The notes beneath the pieces were generated by a model. The model did no database searches. It saw nothing but the letters and a program-made list of their open reading frames with translations, and was not told the origin of the DNA. From positions 1 through 64,000 of the forward strand of contig NZ_JAIMIC010000014.1 in assembly GCF_019966545.1 (NCBI RefSeq): a DNA stretch of 64,000 nt, written 5' to 3'. Of this stretch, positions 1-8,546 are shown piece after piece. Position numbers and translations under genes: made by a program. Position 1 is the first letter of the stretch, and every line of letters starts with the position of its first letter. Source of the DNA: Heliomarina baculiformis (GTDB lineage: Bacteria > Pseudomonadota > Alphaproteobacteria > Rhodobacterales > Rhodobacteraceae).

Positions 1-93
1 CTTGTCATCTACCCGGGGATTCCCGTGTGACTTGGGAAAGAAGGGAGCCAGACGGGCCATCTGCGCGTCGGTCAGCCAGAAAAGGTCGCTCAT
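1..93 (-). mobile_element. IS5-family transposase, N-terminal part (cut by window edge)
   Basis: The first 31 codons of a transposase run off the left edge. The start ATG is at 91-93, and the protein opens MSDLFWLTDAQMARL followed by FFPKSHG, the typical start of IS5-family DDE transposases. Catalytic residues lie outside the window, so it cannot be told whether the element is intact. The upstream DNA at about 94-135 should hold its terminal inverted repeat, but with only one end visible I cannot define it. It abuts an older IS1182-type remnant, so this IS probably inserted into, or replaced the end of, that element. Confidence 0.8.
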
Positions 94-129
94 ATCACTG
101 CTCCATTTTCCGAGCGGTGAATCATGCTG

Positions 130-655
130 TGCGCGCGAAATCAATGCATCCTGACGCTAGTCGTAGCCTGTGCAACCTGGGGAAGCGTTTTGAGGTGGGC
201 AAAGAGCATCTCGACCTTTTGGTGGAGCCGCATTGAGATCGCATTTGTTTCGTCTTTGCGATGTCGCGGGCAACATGACCGGCGTCTTCGTGCTCTTCGC
301 GCGTAATTTTGCGGGCATCGGCTTATGGGCAGCATTTCATTTTCGATGGGCAGGCTTGGCAGATGTGCTTCAACGCCTGATATTTGGCGAAAGCTTTGCC
401 AGGCGGATCACGGTTCGGGGCCGAGTAGTTGCGCCGAAACTGCTTGAGTGGCTCGCCTTCAGGGCAGATGTACTGTTTGTTCTCAGGGGCCTAATTAAAC
501 TCAGTGCGGCTCCATGTGCCATCTGTACGGCCTGCTTTGTCCAGCACAGGAATGCGGGGATTGATTCCACGAGCAACCAGCCATCCCAGCATCGGCCCTG
601 TCCCATAGGCGCTGCCTGCAATAAGCCTCTCTGGGTCAATATCATGACGCTCTTT
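130..655 (-). pseudogene. IS1182-family transposase remnant, decayed
   Basis: Minus-strand translation gives recognisable IS1182-type transposase blocks: ERLIAGSAYGTGPMLGWLV, then (after an in-frame stop) YICPEGEPLKQFRRNYS, KYQALKHICQACPSKMKCC (then another stop) and ADARKITREEHEDA. The expected block KKVEMLFAHLK appears in a different frame (QKVEMLFAHLK), showing a frameshift at about 225. Upstream homology stops at about 655 with a stop codon, and the downstream end meets the IS5 copy. At least two stops and one frameshift make it non-functional. It lies 220 bases from the 3' end of tRNA-Arg. Confidence 0.8.
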
Positions 656-871
656 TTAGATCCGACCCAGCATGGAACGCACAGAGACTTTGATACACAA
701 CGATGGCAATCCTACGCGAGTGAAAAAGGCAACTTGACCCAGAACTCGCTACCTACGGCAGCGACGATAGATGTCGCAGCGCGTCGCATCCAAGCGAAAA
801 TAAGTTGGCGGGCTTTTTTTGGCGGGTACGTTAAAGGCCCAGTCAATTTAATCAATATTTTCAAGAATTAG

Positions 872-948
872 TGGCGGACCGAGGAGGATTCGAACCCCCG
901 ACCCCTTGATTCGTAGTCAAGTACTCTATCCAGCTGAGCTATCGGTCC
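872..948 (-). tRNA. tRNA-Arg (anticodon ACG)
   Basis: The minus strand folds as a 77-nt tRNA: acceptor GGACCGA paired with TCGGTCC, D-arm with AGCTCAGCTGGATAGAG, anticodon arm CTTGA-CTACGAA-TCAAG with ACG at the anticodon, T-loop GGTTCGAATCC, and an encoded 3' CCA. ACG (read as ICG after deamination by TadA) decodes CGU/CGC/CGA. The 3' end faces the transposase remnants, a common arrangement at island junctions. Confidence 0.95.
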
Positions 949-1002
949 ACTGAGGGCGGGATGTAGACAAGGCGCGGGGGGTTTGCAACCCCCGATTTGA
1001 AG

Positions 1003-2388
1003 TTAAATGATGTCTTGCCCTTTGGGCAGCCGGATCTCGAAGCTTGTGCCTTCATCCGTCGATGTGACCAGCCGCAACGCGCCGCCGTGACCGCGCACCA
1101 GTTCGGATGCGATGGCAAGGCCCAATCCGGACCCGCCCTTGCGTGCACCACCCTGAAAAGGCTGGAAAAGATGTTCGCGGGCTTTGGCGGGTAGCCCGGG
1201 ACCGGTGTCGGAAACGGTGATATACCATGCCTCTTCGGTATCCCGCGCCGAGATTGTCACGACGCCGCTGCGGCGAGCGGAGATCAACGCCTGATGCGCG
1301 TTGCGTACGAGATTCAGAATCACCCTGAACAACTGCTCGGGATCGGCACGCAGCATCATGTCGCCCGGCACATCCCGTGTCAGGGTGCTGCCGCTGTCTT
1401 CGACGGCGATGCTTTCGCTGGCGATCACGTCATCCACGACCGACCCCAGACGCACCATTGACAAGGTCGGCCCGGGCTCTTCGGCCCGGCCGAAAGCCAG
1501 CGTACTTTCGCAGAGCGAAATCGCCCGGGCAATCGAATTCACGAGCTTGGGCGCCATGCGACGCACAAGCGGATCCTCGCTGGTCTCGATCCGGTCGGTG
1601 AAGAGCTGTGCCGAAGCGAGGATATTGCGCAGGTCATGGCTCACGCGGGCGACGGCGCCACCCAGTTGCGCAAGCCGTTCCTTTTGCCGCAGCGCATGGG
1701 TCAATTCGGTCTGGAGACCGTAAAGCGCCTCTTCGGCTTCGCGCAATTCCCGGATACCTGCGCCGGGCTCGATGATCCCCCGCGAATCTTCGGGGTCCGC
1801 CGCATAGCGTTTCATATTGCCGATCACGCGCTTGATCGGCTTGACCAGCAACATGCGCACCGCAAGGAACAGCAGTATCGCGGCAATCAGCGAGATGATG
1901 ACAGAGAGGGTCAGAACGCGAATGCCGTAATCGATCATGCCCTGCCGCAAGGGGCCGGATTCCATCGTTATTTCAATAAGAAGCCCGGCATCGCGGACCG
2001 GTGCGCCGATAACCCGAATGATCTGGTTCCCCGGTGTCACCAGCCGTTTCAACGCGTCCTTCATCAGGCCCAGCGCGCTGGACTCGCGCATGTCGAAGGT
2101 TTCGGAGATTGAATCCGGGATTGGCGAGGACAGCACCAGTTGCCGCATTTCATCCCGCCGGAGAACGACGTTGAACACCTCGGCGTTTTCCAGAAGCTCG
2201 GCCTCCAGATCCATGTCGATCATATCGTCGGCCAGCAGCGCCAGCGATGCGATCTGTGCGCGTTCGAGCCGGTCGCTCAGGTAGACTTCGCGGTATCGCG
2301 ATACCGAAGGCACGAGAATGAAAATCTCGGCCAGCATCACGAACAGCGTGGTCAAAACCAGAATGCGCCCGGACAGCGTGTTCAGCAT
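1003..2388 (-). CDS. Membrane sensor histidine kinase (orphan)
   Basis: A 461-residue two-component sensor kinase. It has an N-terminal membrane segment (after MLNTLSGRILVL), a periplasmic domain of about 130 residues, a second membrane segment (VIISLIAAILLFLAV) and a HAMP-like linker. The dimerisation/phosphoacceptor helix contains VSHDLRN, with His as acceptor. The HATPase domain has N box NLVRNAHQAL, G1 DTGPGLP and G2 GGSGLGLAI. I take the ATG at 2388; a start at 2433 would overlap the upstream gene's end and add 15 residues unlike a membrane start. No response regulator gene lies within reach, so partner and signal are unknown. It follows the oxidoreductase gene on the same strand with a 16-base gap and may be cotranscribed. 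Confidence 0.88.
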   Translation of the reverse strand: MLNTLSGRILVLTTLFVMLAEIFILVPSVSRYREVYLSDRLERAQIASLALLADDMIDMDLEAELLENAEVFNVVLRRDEMRQLVLSSPIPDSISETFDMRESSALGLMKDALKRLVTPGNQIIRVIGAPVRDAGLLIEITMESGPLRQGMIDYGIRVLTLSVIISLIAAILLFLAVRMLLVKPIKRVIGNMKRYAADPEDSRGIIEPGAGIRELREAEEALYGLQTELTHALRQKERLAQLGGAVARVSHDLRNILASAQLFTDRIETSEDPLVRRMAPKLVNSIARAISLCESTLAFGRAEEPGPTLSMVRLGSVVDDVIASESIAVEDSGSTLTRDVPGDMMLRADPEQLFRVILNLVRNAHQALISARRSGVVTISARDTEEAWYITVSDTGPGLPAKAREHLFQPFQGGARKGGSGLGLAIASELVRGHGGALRLVTSTDEGTSFEIRLPKGQDII

Positions 2389-2404
2389 CAAGCCAGTTCC
2401 ATCT

Positions 2405-3829
2405 TCAGGGCAGCCATCTCTGAATAGCCCCAACCACGAGTTTTACCGTTTTGTTATCAAACAGTTTAGGTGAGAAATAGGCCCCGGCGGCACGTTTGCT
2501 GATTTCACCGATGATCGGATAGGGCGAAACCATGCCCGCGATCTGCGACATCTTCATCTTGTTCGCCAGAACCAGCGCCCAAAGGTTGATATGCTCGCCA
2601 GCCTGTTTTCCGACGATAGAAGCCCCCACCGGGCGCCCCTTGACCACTATCACCTTGATCATCCCTTCTGTTTTGCGCTCGGCCTGGGCACGGTCATTTT
2701 CGGCGTATGAAAACCGTACACATTCTGTCTGATCTCCGTACATCGCGCGTGCACCCTCTTCGGTAAGGCCAATCTGCGCCAGTTCCGGGTCGCAATAGGT
2801 CACCTGCGGGATGTGATCGGTCTTGACCTTGGACGGCAGCGCAAAGAGCAGCGACCGGATCACGACTCCGGCGTGATAACCCGCCACATGGGTGAATTGC
2901 ATACCTCCCGCCACGTCGCCGATAGCATAGACGCGGCGGTTCGTGGCGCGCAGGCCGTCATCGGTGCGGATGCCCTTGTCGGTCGTCTCGACTCCGGCCG
3001 CCCCGAGGTTCAGCTTTTCCGTGTTCGAAACGCGCCCCACTGCGACCAGCAGGTGTGAGCCGGTGAACGCCCGGCCGTCTTCGCAGCTGACCTGAATGCC
3101 CTCGTCGACCTGCTGAACAGAGGAGACCTTGGCCTCTTCGACGATATCTACGCCTTCCTCGGTGAGCGCATCTGTGACGTAACGCACCAGTTCCGGGTCT
3201 CCCCTCCCCAGCACCTTGCTGCCTTCGATCACCGTGACCCGTGCGCCCAGACGGCGATGCGCCTGCGCCATTTCCATTCCGATCGGGCCGCCGCCGATGA
3301 TCAGCAGATGTTCCGGCTTTTCGCGCAAATCGAACAGCGTCTCGTTCGTCAGGTAGTCGACACTGTCCAGGCCTTTGATCGGCGGCACCATCGGGCGCGA
3401 GCCGGTGGCGATGACGATGCGTCTGGCTGAAATGATCGTATCCCCGGCCTGCACCTCGGTTTCCGAGATGAAATGGCCGAATTCGCGGGTGACCTTTACG
3501 CCCAGCCCCTCGAACCGCTCTTCGCTGTCGACAGGCGCGATGGTGTCGATCACCCCGGCGACATGTTCCATGACAGCTTTGTAGTCGACATCGGGTTTTA
3601 CGTTGGCCACACCGAAGGGAGCCGAATGCGCTTGCTGATGGGCGACCTTGGCGCTGGCAATCAGGGCTTTGGACGGGACGCAGCCATAGTTCAGACAATC
3701 GCCGCCCATCTTGTGGCCTTCAAGCAGGACCACTTTGGCCCCCATCTGCACCGCACCGGATGCAACCGAAAGCCCGGCGGAACCGGCACCGATCACGAGG
3801 ATATCCGTCTTGATCCGTTCCATTTTCAA
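2405..3829 (-). CDS. FAD-dependent disulfide oxidoreductase (dihydrolipoyl dehydrogenase/mercuric reductase-like)
   Basis: 474 residues of the class I pyridine nucleotide-disulfide oxidoreductase family. It has the FAD-binding GAGSAGLSVA near residue 15, the redox-active CxxxxC in GGDCLNYGCVPSK, the NAD(P)-binding GGGPIGMEMA, the second FAD motif YAIGDVAGG, and a C-terminal dimerisation domain. The usual His-Pro active-site motif of dihydrolipoyl dehydrogenases (HxHPTxxE) reads SPYPIIGE here: the catalytic His is replaced by Tyr while Glu is kept. It is therefore unlikely to be a true lipoamide dehydrogenase. It starts in an ATGA overlap with the TVP38 gene, a pairing common in proteobacteria. 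Substrate unknown. Confidence 0.85.
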   Translation of the reverse strand: MKMERIKTDILVIGAGSAGLSVASGAVQMGAKVVLLEGHKMGGDCLNYGCVPSKALIASAKVAHQQAHSAPFGVANVKPDVDYKAVMEHVAGVIDTIAPVDSEERFEGLGVKVTREFGHFISETEVQAGDTIISARRIVIATGSRPMVPPIKGLDSVDYLTNETLFDLREKPEHLLIIGGGPIGMEMAQAHRRLGARVTVIEGSKVLGRGDPELVRYVTDALTEEGVDIVEEAKVSSVQQVDEGIQVSCEDGRAFTGSHLLVAVGRVSNTEKLNLGAAGVETTDKGIRTDDGLRATNRRVYAIGDVAGGMQFTHVAGYHAGVVIRSLLFALPSKVKTDHIPQVTYCDPELAQIGLTEEGARAMYGDQTECVRFSYAENDRAQAERKTEGMIKVIVVKGRPVGASIVGKQAGEHINLWALVLANKMKMSQIAGMVSPYPIIGEISKRAAGAYFSPKLFDNKTVKLVVGAIQRWLP

Positions 3830-4551
3830 ACCCCTTTGCCGCCCCTAAATGCCTTGATCACCATTGGCAGCGCCGCAAGGGCGCAAAGACCAAGGATCGG
3901 ACCGATGATCCGCGGCTCCCACAACAGGGAAAGATCGGGTGTCTCCCCTCGGTCGAAAACCGCGCCAAGGCCGCCGCCAATGGAGGTGAAGACCAGCGCG
4001 CCGGGGATGATGCCCAGCGCAGTAGTCCAGAAGAAATTCGCGAACCGCACCCCGACCAGCGCTGGCAGCAGATTGGCCACGAAAAAGGGAACGGCAGGCA
4101 CCAGCCGCAACAAGAGCATCACACTGATCTCGTTTTCGCGCAGCCCTTTGCGCAACCGGTGCAGCCGCCCTTCGGAGGCGTCGATCTTGGCGCTCAGCGC
4201 CGCACCCAGACCCCAGCGCGCGGCAAGAAATATGACCGACGCCCCTATGGTGGCGGATAGGACGTTCAGCGCCGTGCCCAGCGGCAGTCCGAACAAAAAG
4301 CCACCCGTCACCGATGCAACCGCCGCACCGGGCAGGGAAAAGGAAACGATGGTCACGTAGATCGCCACGAAAACCGCACCCAGAAGCAGCGGATTGTCGC
4401 GCTGGAACTGCAGCAGCGATTCCCGGTTGTCGCGCAGGGTCTCGAAACTCAGGTAATCGCGCAGGGTAAAGGCACCGATCAGCGCGACCGCGGCGATGAT
4501 GGCGATGGGTATGTACCGCCGCCACCCCGGAGACTGCATCGATTCTGCCAT
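3826..4551 (-). CDS. TVP38/TMEM64 (VTT-domain) membrane protein
   Basis: About 241 residues, with several hydrophobic segments (YIPIAIIAAVALIGAF near the start, LLGAVFVAIYVTIVSFSLPGAA, SATIGASVIFLAA, and C-terminal ones) and the SNARE-associated/VTT domain signature around FSLPGAAVASVTGGFLFG. VTT proteins are inner-membrane proteins linked to lipid scrambling or membrane homeostasis; a specific role here is not known. I chose the ATG at 4551 (MAESMQSPGW), which follows an AAGGG-type ribosome site; ATGs at 4593 and 4641 are possible. The stop overlaps the oxidoreductase start by 4 bases, so the two are translationally coupled. Confidence 0.82.
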   Translation of the reverse strand: MAESMQSPGWRRYIPIAIIAAVALIGAFTLRDYLSFETLRDNRESLLQFQRDNPLLLGAVFVAIYVTIVSFSLPGAAVASVTGGFLFGLPLGTALNVLSATIGASVIFLAARWGLGAALSAKIDASEGRLHRLRKGLRENEISVMLLLRLVPAVPFFVANLLPALVGVRFANFFWTTALGIIPGALVFTSIGGGLGAVFDRGETPDLSLLWEPRIIGPILGLCALAALPMVIKAFRGGKGV

Positions 4552-4750
4552 TGATCTGCCCTTGCCTCGCTTCTGTCCGCCCGGATTCTTCATGCTGCAA
4601 TCGCCGGGGCTGGAACAGGGGATTGACGTTTCTTTGATCAAATATGGGTTTGCGAAGCGAAATTTCCCGAATAACTTGAGGAATAAGGGGAATTGTCGCC
4701 TCTGAAACGGCGAAATGTTTCACGCGCTGTCGATTTCTCTGCCGAAGGGT

Positions 4751-4779
4751 TTGACTTGCCGTGAAACCCACAGTAGAGA
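4751..4779 (+). promoter_or_regulatory. Putative sigma-70-type promoter of rpmH
   Basis: TTGACT at 4751-4756 and TAGAGA at 4774-4779 are separated by exactly 17 bases, about 70 bases upstream of the rpmH start. Inferred from sequence only. Confidence 0.45.
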
Positions 4780-4846
4780 CCGGGCTTCTTATACCCGGGG
4801 TCCGGCGAATCCGCGCCACATCCCGCCCGAAACTGGAGAGAGCGCC

Positions 4847-4981
4847 ATGAAACGCACCTTTCAACCTTCTAATCTTGTCCGCAAGCGGCGGCACGGCTTT
4901 CGTGCGCGCATGGCTACCAAAGCCGGTCGCAAGATCCTGAACGCACGTCGCGCCCGCGGCCGCAAGGAACTGAGCGCGTAA
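4847..4981 (+). CDS. rpmH: 50S ribosomal protein L34
   Basis: 44 residues, the family's normal length, very basic, opening [18 protein letters not shown] and ending in GRKELSA. L34 binds 23S rRNA in the large subunit. A GGAGAG ribosome site precedes the ATG. It starts the classic rpmH-rnpA-yidD-yidC block. A strong hairpin lies between it and rnpA, so part of the transcription probably stops after L34, giving more L34 than RNase P protein. Confidence 0.98.
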   Translation: MKRTFQPSNLVRKRRHGFRARMATKAGRKILNARRARGRKELSA

Positions 4982-5009
4982 ACAACGCGCCTCGGGAACG
5001 GATTGACGT

Positions 5010-5079
5010 GGCACCGCCGGAGGTTTTCCGCGCTGGACCAACCAGCACAGGGAAACGGCCTCCGGCGGTGCCTCTTTTA
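5010..5079 (+). terminator. Hairpin terminator/attenuator between rpmH and rnpA
   Basis: A 14-base perfect inverted repeat (5010-5023, GGCACCGCCGGAGG, against 5059-5072) is followed by TCTTTTAT. The loop is about 35 bases. It probably reduces readthrough from rpmH into rnpA. Confidence 0.75.
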
Positions 5080-5144
5080 TTGTCCGGAACCCGGCACGCT
5101 CACCGTCTGAATGCGGATTCTGTCCGCATACAGGGGGCTGTGCG

Positions 5145-5492
5145 ATGAGTTCCGGACTTGCCATCCTCAAGAAACGGACCGACTTCCTCGCCGCCGCCCG
5201 TGCGCGGCGTCAGGGGACGTCCTCGATGATGGTACAGGCCCGCAAGCGGCCCGAGGATGACGACGGCATTCGTGTCGGGTTCACCTGCTCCAAGAAGGTC
5301 GGCAATGCCGTGGCCCGCAACCGTGCCAAGCGCCGGTTGCGCGAAGCGGCGCGGCTGGTCCTGCCAGATGCGGGACAAAGTGGTTGGGATTACGTGCTGA
5401 TCGGACGGGCCGGTGCAACGGCCGAACGCGATTTCACCGATCTTCAGAACGACCTGCGCTATGCGCTGCGCAAGCTGCATGCCCGCCCATGA
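5145..5492 (+). CDS. rnpA: Ribonuclease P protein component
   Basis: 115 residues. RnpA is the protein cofactor of RNase P, which cleaves the 5' leader of pre-tRNAs. The family signature is present: FTCSKKVGNAVARNRAKRRLRE (abbreviated, residues about 47-68), the conserved RNR-type basic helix. Length fits the family. Its stop overlaps the yidD start as ATGA, so the two are coupled. Confidence 0.97.
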   Translation: MSSGLAILKKRTDFLAAARARRQGTSSMMVQARKRPEDDDGIRVGFTCSKKVGNAVARNRAKRRLREAARLVLPDAGQSGWDYVLIGRAGATAERDFTDLQNDLRYALRKLHARP

Positions 5493-5707
5493 CCCCGCTT
5501 GGCCATATCGTCGCCCTGCCCGTACGAGCCTATCGGCTGATATTCTCGCCCTGGGTCGGCTACAATTGCCGCTACCAGCCGACTTGCTCGGCCTATGCGC
5601 TGGAAGCGATTGAAAAGCATGGCGGGCTGAAAGGTGGCTGGCTTGCTCTGCGCCGGATCGGACGCTGTCACCCTCTGGGCGGGTCCGGCATCGATAACGT
5701 GCCCTGA
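5489..5707 (+). CDS. yidD: Membrane protein insertion efficiency factor YidD
   Basis: 72 residues with the YidD hallmarks: an N-terminal amphipathic region (LPVRAYRLIFSPWVG), NCRYQPTCSAYALEAI, GGWLALRRIGRCHPLGGSG and a short C-terminus. The conserved Cys residues are present. YidD is a small inner-membrane-associated protein that helps YidC insert proteins. The start is the ATG at 5489 overlapping the rnpA stop. Confidence 0.95.
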   Translation: MTPLGHIVALPVRAYRLIFSPWVGYNCRYQPTCSAYALEAIEKHGGLKGGWLALRRIGRCHPLGGSGIDNVP

Positions 5708-5758
5708 CAATCATCACGCGCCCTTGCCCGGACCGGGGCGCTCGACTAAAGCTCGCAC

Positions 5759-6601
5759 ATGCTGGACGATAACGACGATATACATCCACTTTTTACCGGG
5801 GCGCCGTCGAGCACCGCGTTCAAAAAGCTGCGCAAACGCATCGTGCGGCAGGCGCGCGAAGCCATCGAACAATATGGCATGATCGAACGGGGCGCGCGCT
5901 GGCTCGTCTGCCTCTCCGGCGGCAAAGACAGCTACACCCTGCTTGCCGTCCTGCATGAACTGCAATGGCGCGGGTTGCTGCCGGTCGACATCCTCGCCTG
6001 CAATCTAGATCAGGGTCAGCCGGGTTTTCCGGCAACCGTGCTGCCCGAATTCCTCGAAAAAATGGGCGTCCCCCATCGGATCGAATATCAGGACACCTAT
6101 TCGATCGTGATGGACAAGATCCCGCAGGGCCGGACCTTTTGCGCGCTCTGCTCGCGGCTGCGGCGCGGCAATCTCTACCGGATCGCACGCGAGGAAGGCT
6201 GCTCTGCCGTGGTGCTTGGCCATCATCGAGACGACATCCTCGAAACCTTCTTCATGAACCTGTTCCACGGCGGACGTCTTGCGACCATGCCGCCCAAGCT
6301 CTTGAACGAAGAGGGTGATCTGTTCGTATATCGCCCCCTCGCCCACGTGGCCGAGGCGGATTGCGAGCGGTTTTCCCGCGATATGAACTATCCGATCATT
6401 CCCTGCGATCTCTGTGGCAGCCAGGACGGGCTGCAACGCCAGCAGGTCAAGCAGATCCTCGATACATGGGAAGCCAACAGCCCCGGCCGCCGTCAGGTCA
6501 TGTTCCGGGCGCTGATGAATGCCCGGCCCTCGCACCTGCTCGACCCGCAGCTTTTCGATTTCGCAGGGCTGATGAGGGATACAGCAAAAATTCCCGACTA
6601 A
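5759..6601 (+). CDS. ttcA: tRNA 2-thiocytidine(32) synthetase TtcA
   Basis: 280 residues. TtcA uses ATP and an Fe-S cluster to thiolate cytidine 32 in certain tRNAs. The PP-loop SGGKDS is at residues 53-58. The cluster-binding CxxC pair is present as CALC (128-131) and CDLC (216-219). [14 protein letters not shown] is the conserved TtcA block. It lies within the rpmH-yidC region, 51 bases after yidD on the same strand. Confidence 0.96.
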   Translation: MLDDNDDIHPLFTGAPSSTAFKKLRKRIVRQAREAIEQYGMIERGARWLVCLSGGKDSYTLLAVLHELQWRGLLPVDILACNLDQGQPGFPATVLPEFLEKMGVPHRIEYQDTYSIVMDKIPQGRTFCALCSRLRRGNLYRIAREEGCSAVVLGHHRDDILETFFMNLFHGGRLATMPPKLLNEEGDLFVYRPLAHVAEADCERFSRDMNYPIIPCDLCGSQDGLQRQQVKQILDTWEANSPGRRQVMFRALMNARPSHLLDPQLFDFAGLMRDTAKIPD

Positions 6602-6691
6602 TTCGTCGCAAAAATCCCCAAGACGTTAACCGGGCGGTGATCGGGCCTGCCTAGTGTCACTTGGTGCAAGCTGCATCAAGAAGGGTAGGAC

Positions 6692-8233
6692 ATGCGAATT
6701 CCCGACAGCCTGGTAAAACTGCGGGACTGGATTGCACCGATGATCTCGGGGCCATCGTCGATTGCCTTTCTCCCGGCCATCTCGCTTGCCGCCTTCTGGT
6801 TCGGTGGAGAAATCGCGCTCCTTTTGACCGCGCTTGGGCTGCCCCTGCTCTTTGCCGCGACCGGGCTTTATTCCCGGCACGGGATCGGCGGCGCGAGCGG
6901 GCGCGACCGCATCACCGAGTTGATCATGCGGGACGGGTTTGAACGAATCGCGGCGGATATCTTCGCAAGAACCGGCGCAACACGGCTCAAATCGGTCTGC
7001 ATCCTGATAGATATCGACCATTATCGTGATCTCGTCGATCTGCACGGTCAGGCGGCAGCGGATCAGGTAATCGTGCAATGCGGCCAGCGAATCCAAGGGT
7101 TTCTGCGGGCCAGCGATACGCTGGCCAGGCTCGGCGACAACCGTTTTGGCGTCTGTACCAGCCCGATCCAGCAGCTTGATCTTGAAACCTGCATCAGCCT
7201 GGCGGGACGCATACAGGCCGCGCTTGAAGACCCGATTCAACTGGACGGCATGTCACTCTATCTCTCCTGCTCCATTGGGTTTTGCCAGCGCAGCCGTGCG
7301 CCTGGAAAGACTTCCGATGACTGGATCGCCGCAGCCGCGACCGCACTCGCCGACGCCCAGCTGAACGGGCCCTCCGCTATCCGGGCCTTCTCGCTGGAAC
7401 TGCATCGCCGGGTACGGACCCGGCGCGCGCTGCATGACGAAGCCGCAGATGCCCTCGAAAACGGCCAGATCGTCGCCTGGTATCAACCTCAGGTATCGTC
7501 GGACACGGGAAAGGTGACCGGATTCGAGGCACTTGCCCGCTGGAACCACCCTGAACACGGCATGATCCCTCCCAACGAATTCCTGCCGATCCTCGAAGAG
7601 GCCGGGTTGGGGGAACGGCTTGGCCAGATCATGTTGCAGCATGCGCTTGGCGCGGTGAAGGCCTGGGACGAGGCCGGGTTCGATGTTCCCATGGTCGGCG
7701 TGAACTTTGCCACGGATGAATTGCGCAACCCGACGCTGGTGGATCGCATCAAATGGGAAGTCGACCGGTTCGATCTGACGCCCGAGCGGCTTTGCGTCGA
7801 AATACTCGAAACCGTGGTGACCAGTTGCTCTGACGACATGGTCACGCGCAATGTGCTGGGGCTGGGCAAGCTGGGCTGTCACATCGACCTCGACGATTTC
7901 GGCACCGGTCATGCCTCGATAGCCTCGATCCGCCGCTTTGCGATCAGCCGGATCAAGATCGACAGATCCTTTGTCCTGCGCGCAGATCTCGACCCGGAAC
8001 AACAGCGCATGATCGGGGCCATCCTCACCATGGCGGAACGGCTGGGGATCGAAACGCTTGCGGAAGGTGTCGAGACCGCCGGTGAACATGTGATACTGGC
8101 ACAGCTTGGCTGCGATCACGTACAGGGCTTTGGTATCGCGCGGCCCATGCCGTTTGAAAAAACACTCTCTTGGTTGACTGCTCATCGGGTGACGCTGATC
8201 GACACCCCGATCCTGCGCCGCGACACCGGCTAA
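6692..8233 (+). CDS. EAL-domain c-di-GMP phosphodiesterase with degenerate GGDEF domain
   Basis: 513 residues. Two hydrophobic segments lie near residues 23-58. A GGDEF-like domain follows at about 75-230, whose signature loop reads RLGDNRF (residues 146-152) instead of GGDEF, so cyclase activity is unlikely. The EAL domain (about 245-500) keeps the catalytic set: E279 in FEALARW, N338, E370, D401-D402 in DLDDFGTG, K422 and E458 in AEGVE. The protein probably degrades cyclic di-GMP at the membrane, with the GGDEF-like part perhaps sensing GTP. The start follows an AAGGG-type ribosome site. Confidence 0.9.
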   Translation: MRIPDSLVKLRDWIAPMISGPSSIAFLPAISLAAFWFGGEIALLLTALGLPLLFAATGLYSRHGIGGASGRDRITELIMRDGFERIAADIFARTGATRLKSVCILIDIDHYRDLVDLHGQAAADQVIVQCGQRIQGFLRASDTLARLGDNRFGVCTSPIQQLDLETCISLAGRIQAALEDPIQLDGMSLYLSCSIGFCQRSRAPGKTSDDWIAAAATALADAQLNGPSAIRAFSLELHRRVRTRRALHDEAADALENGQIVAWYQPQVSSDTGKVTGFEALARWNHPEHGMIPPNEFLPILEEAGLGERLGQIMLQHALGAVKAWDEAGFDVPMVGVNFATDELRNPTLVDRIKWEVDRFDLTPERLCVEILETVVTSCSDDMVTRNVLGLGKLGCHIDLDDFGTGHASIASIRRFAISRIKIDRSFVLRADLDPEQQRMIGAILTMAERLGIETLAEGVETAGEHVILAQLGCDHVQGFGIARPMPFEKTLSWLTAHRVTLIDTPILRRDTG

Positions 8234-8546
8234 ACGCCGAATAAGACTTCAAGGCAGATTGGCTCAACGTCCGCTGGACTCCCCGCGTTATCTGGTGGGA
8301 ATCTTCGCCCTCGGCACCCGAACGGGGATGACTGCACCGGTCCGTCACATTGCGAACCACGTTCCACAACGGAACCTGCCACCCCGTCGTCCGACCGGCA
8401 GGATTTCGCAAGAATCGCCGTCTCCCTTGTTTTATGCCCTGCAATTGGCCCTCGCGGCCCTATGTCGCCCGGATTCGGCTTGACCTTTCTGGCCGCACTC
8501 TGTTGAACCCACCGGTGTCATACATGGACGAAGGTGCCGGTCCCCA
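8234..8546. other. Intergenic stretch upstream of yidC, no gene seen
   Basis: 313 bases without a convincing coding region. A TTGACC at about 8480 could be a -35 element for yidC but lacks a good -10 at the right spacing. No tRNA or clear terminator hairpin seen. Confidence 0.5.

Noticed and set aside
2405-3829. Calling the oxidoreductase dihydrolipoyl dehydrogenase or soluble transhydrogenase
   Set aside because: The catalytic His motif is missing and there is no 2-oxoacid dehydrogenase context, so only the broader family is supported.
3845-5170. 441-codon minus-strand frame across the TVP38 gene, rpmH and rnpA start
   Set aside because: Overlaps three real genes in another frame, with no recognisable domain.
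8234-8546. Structured RNA between the EAL gene and yidC
   Set aside because: No convincing long stem, tRNA-like or SRP-like pattern could be built by eye.
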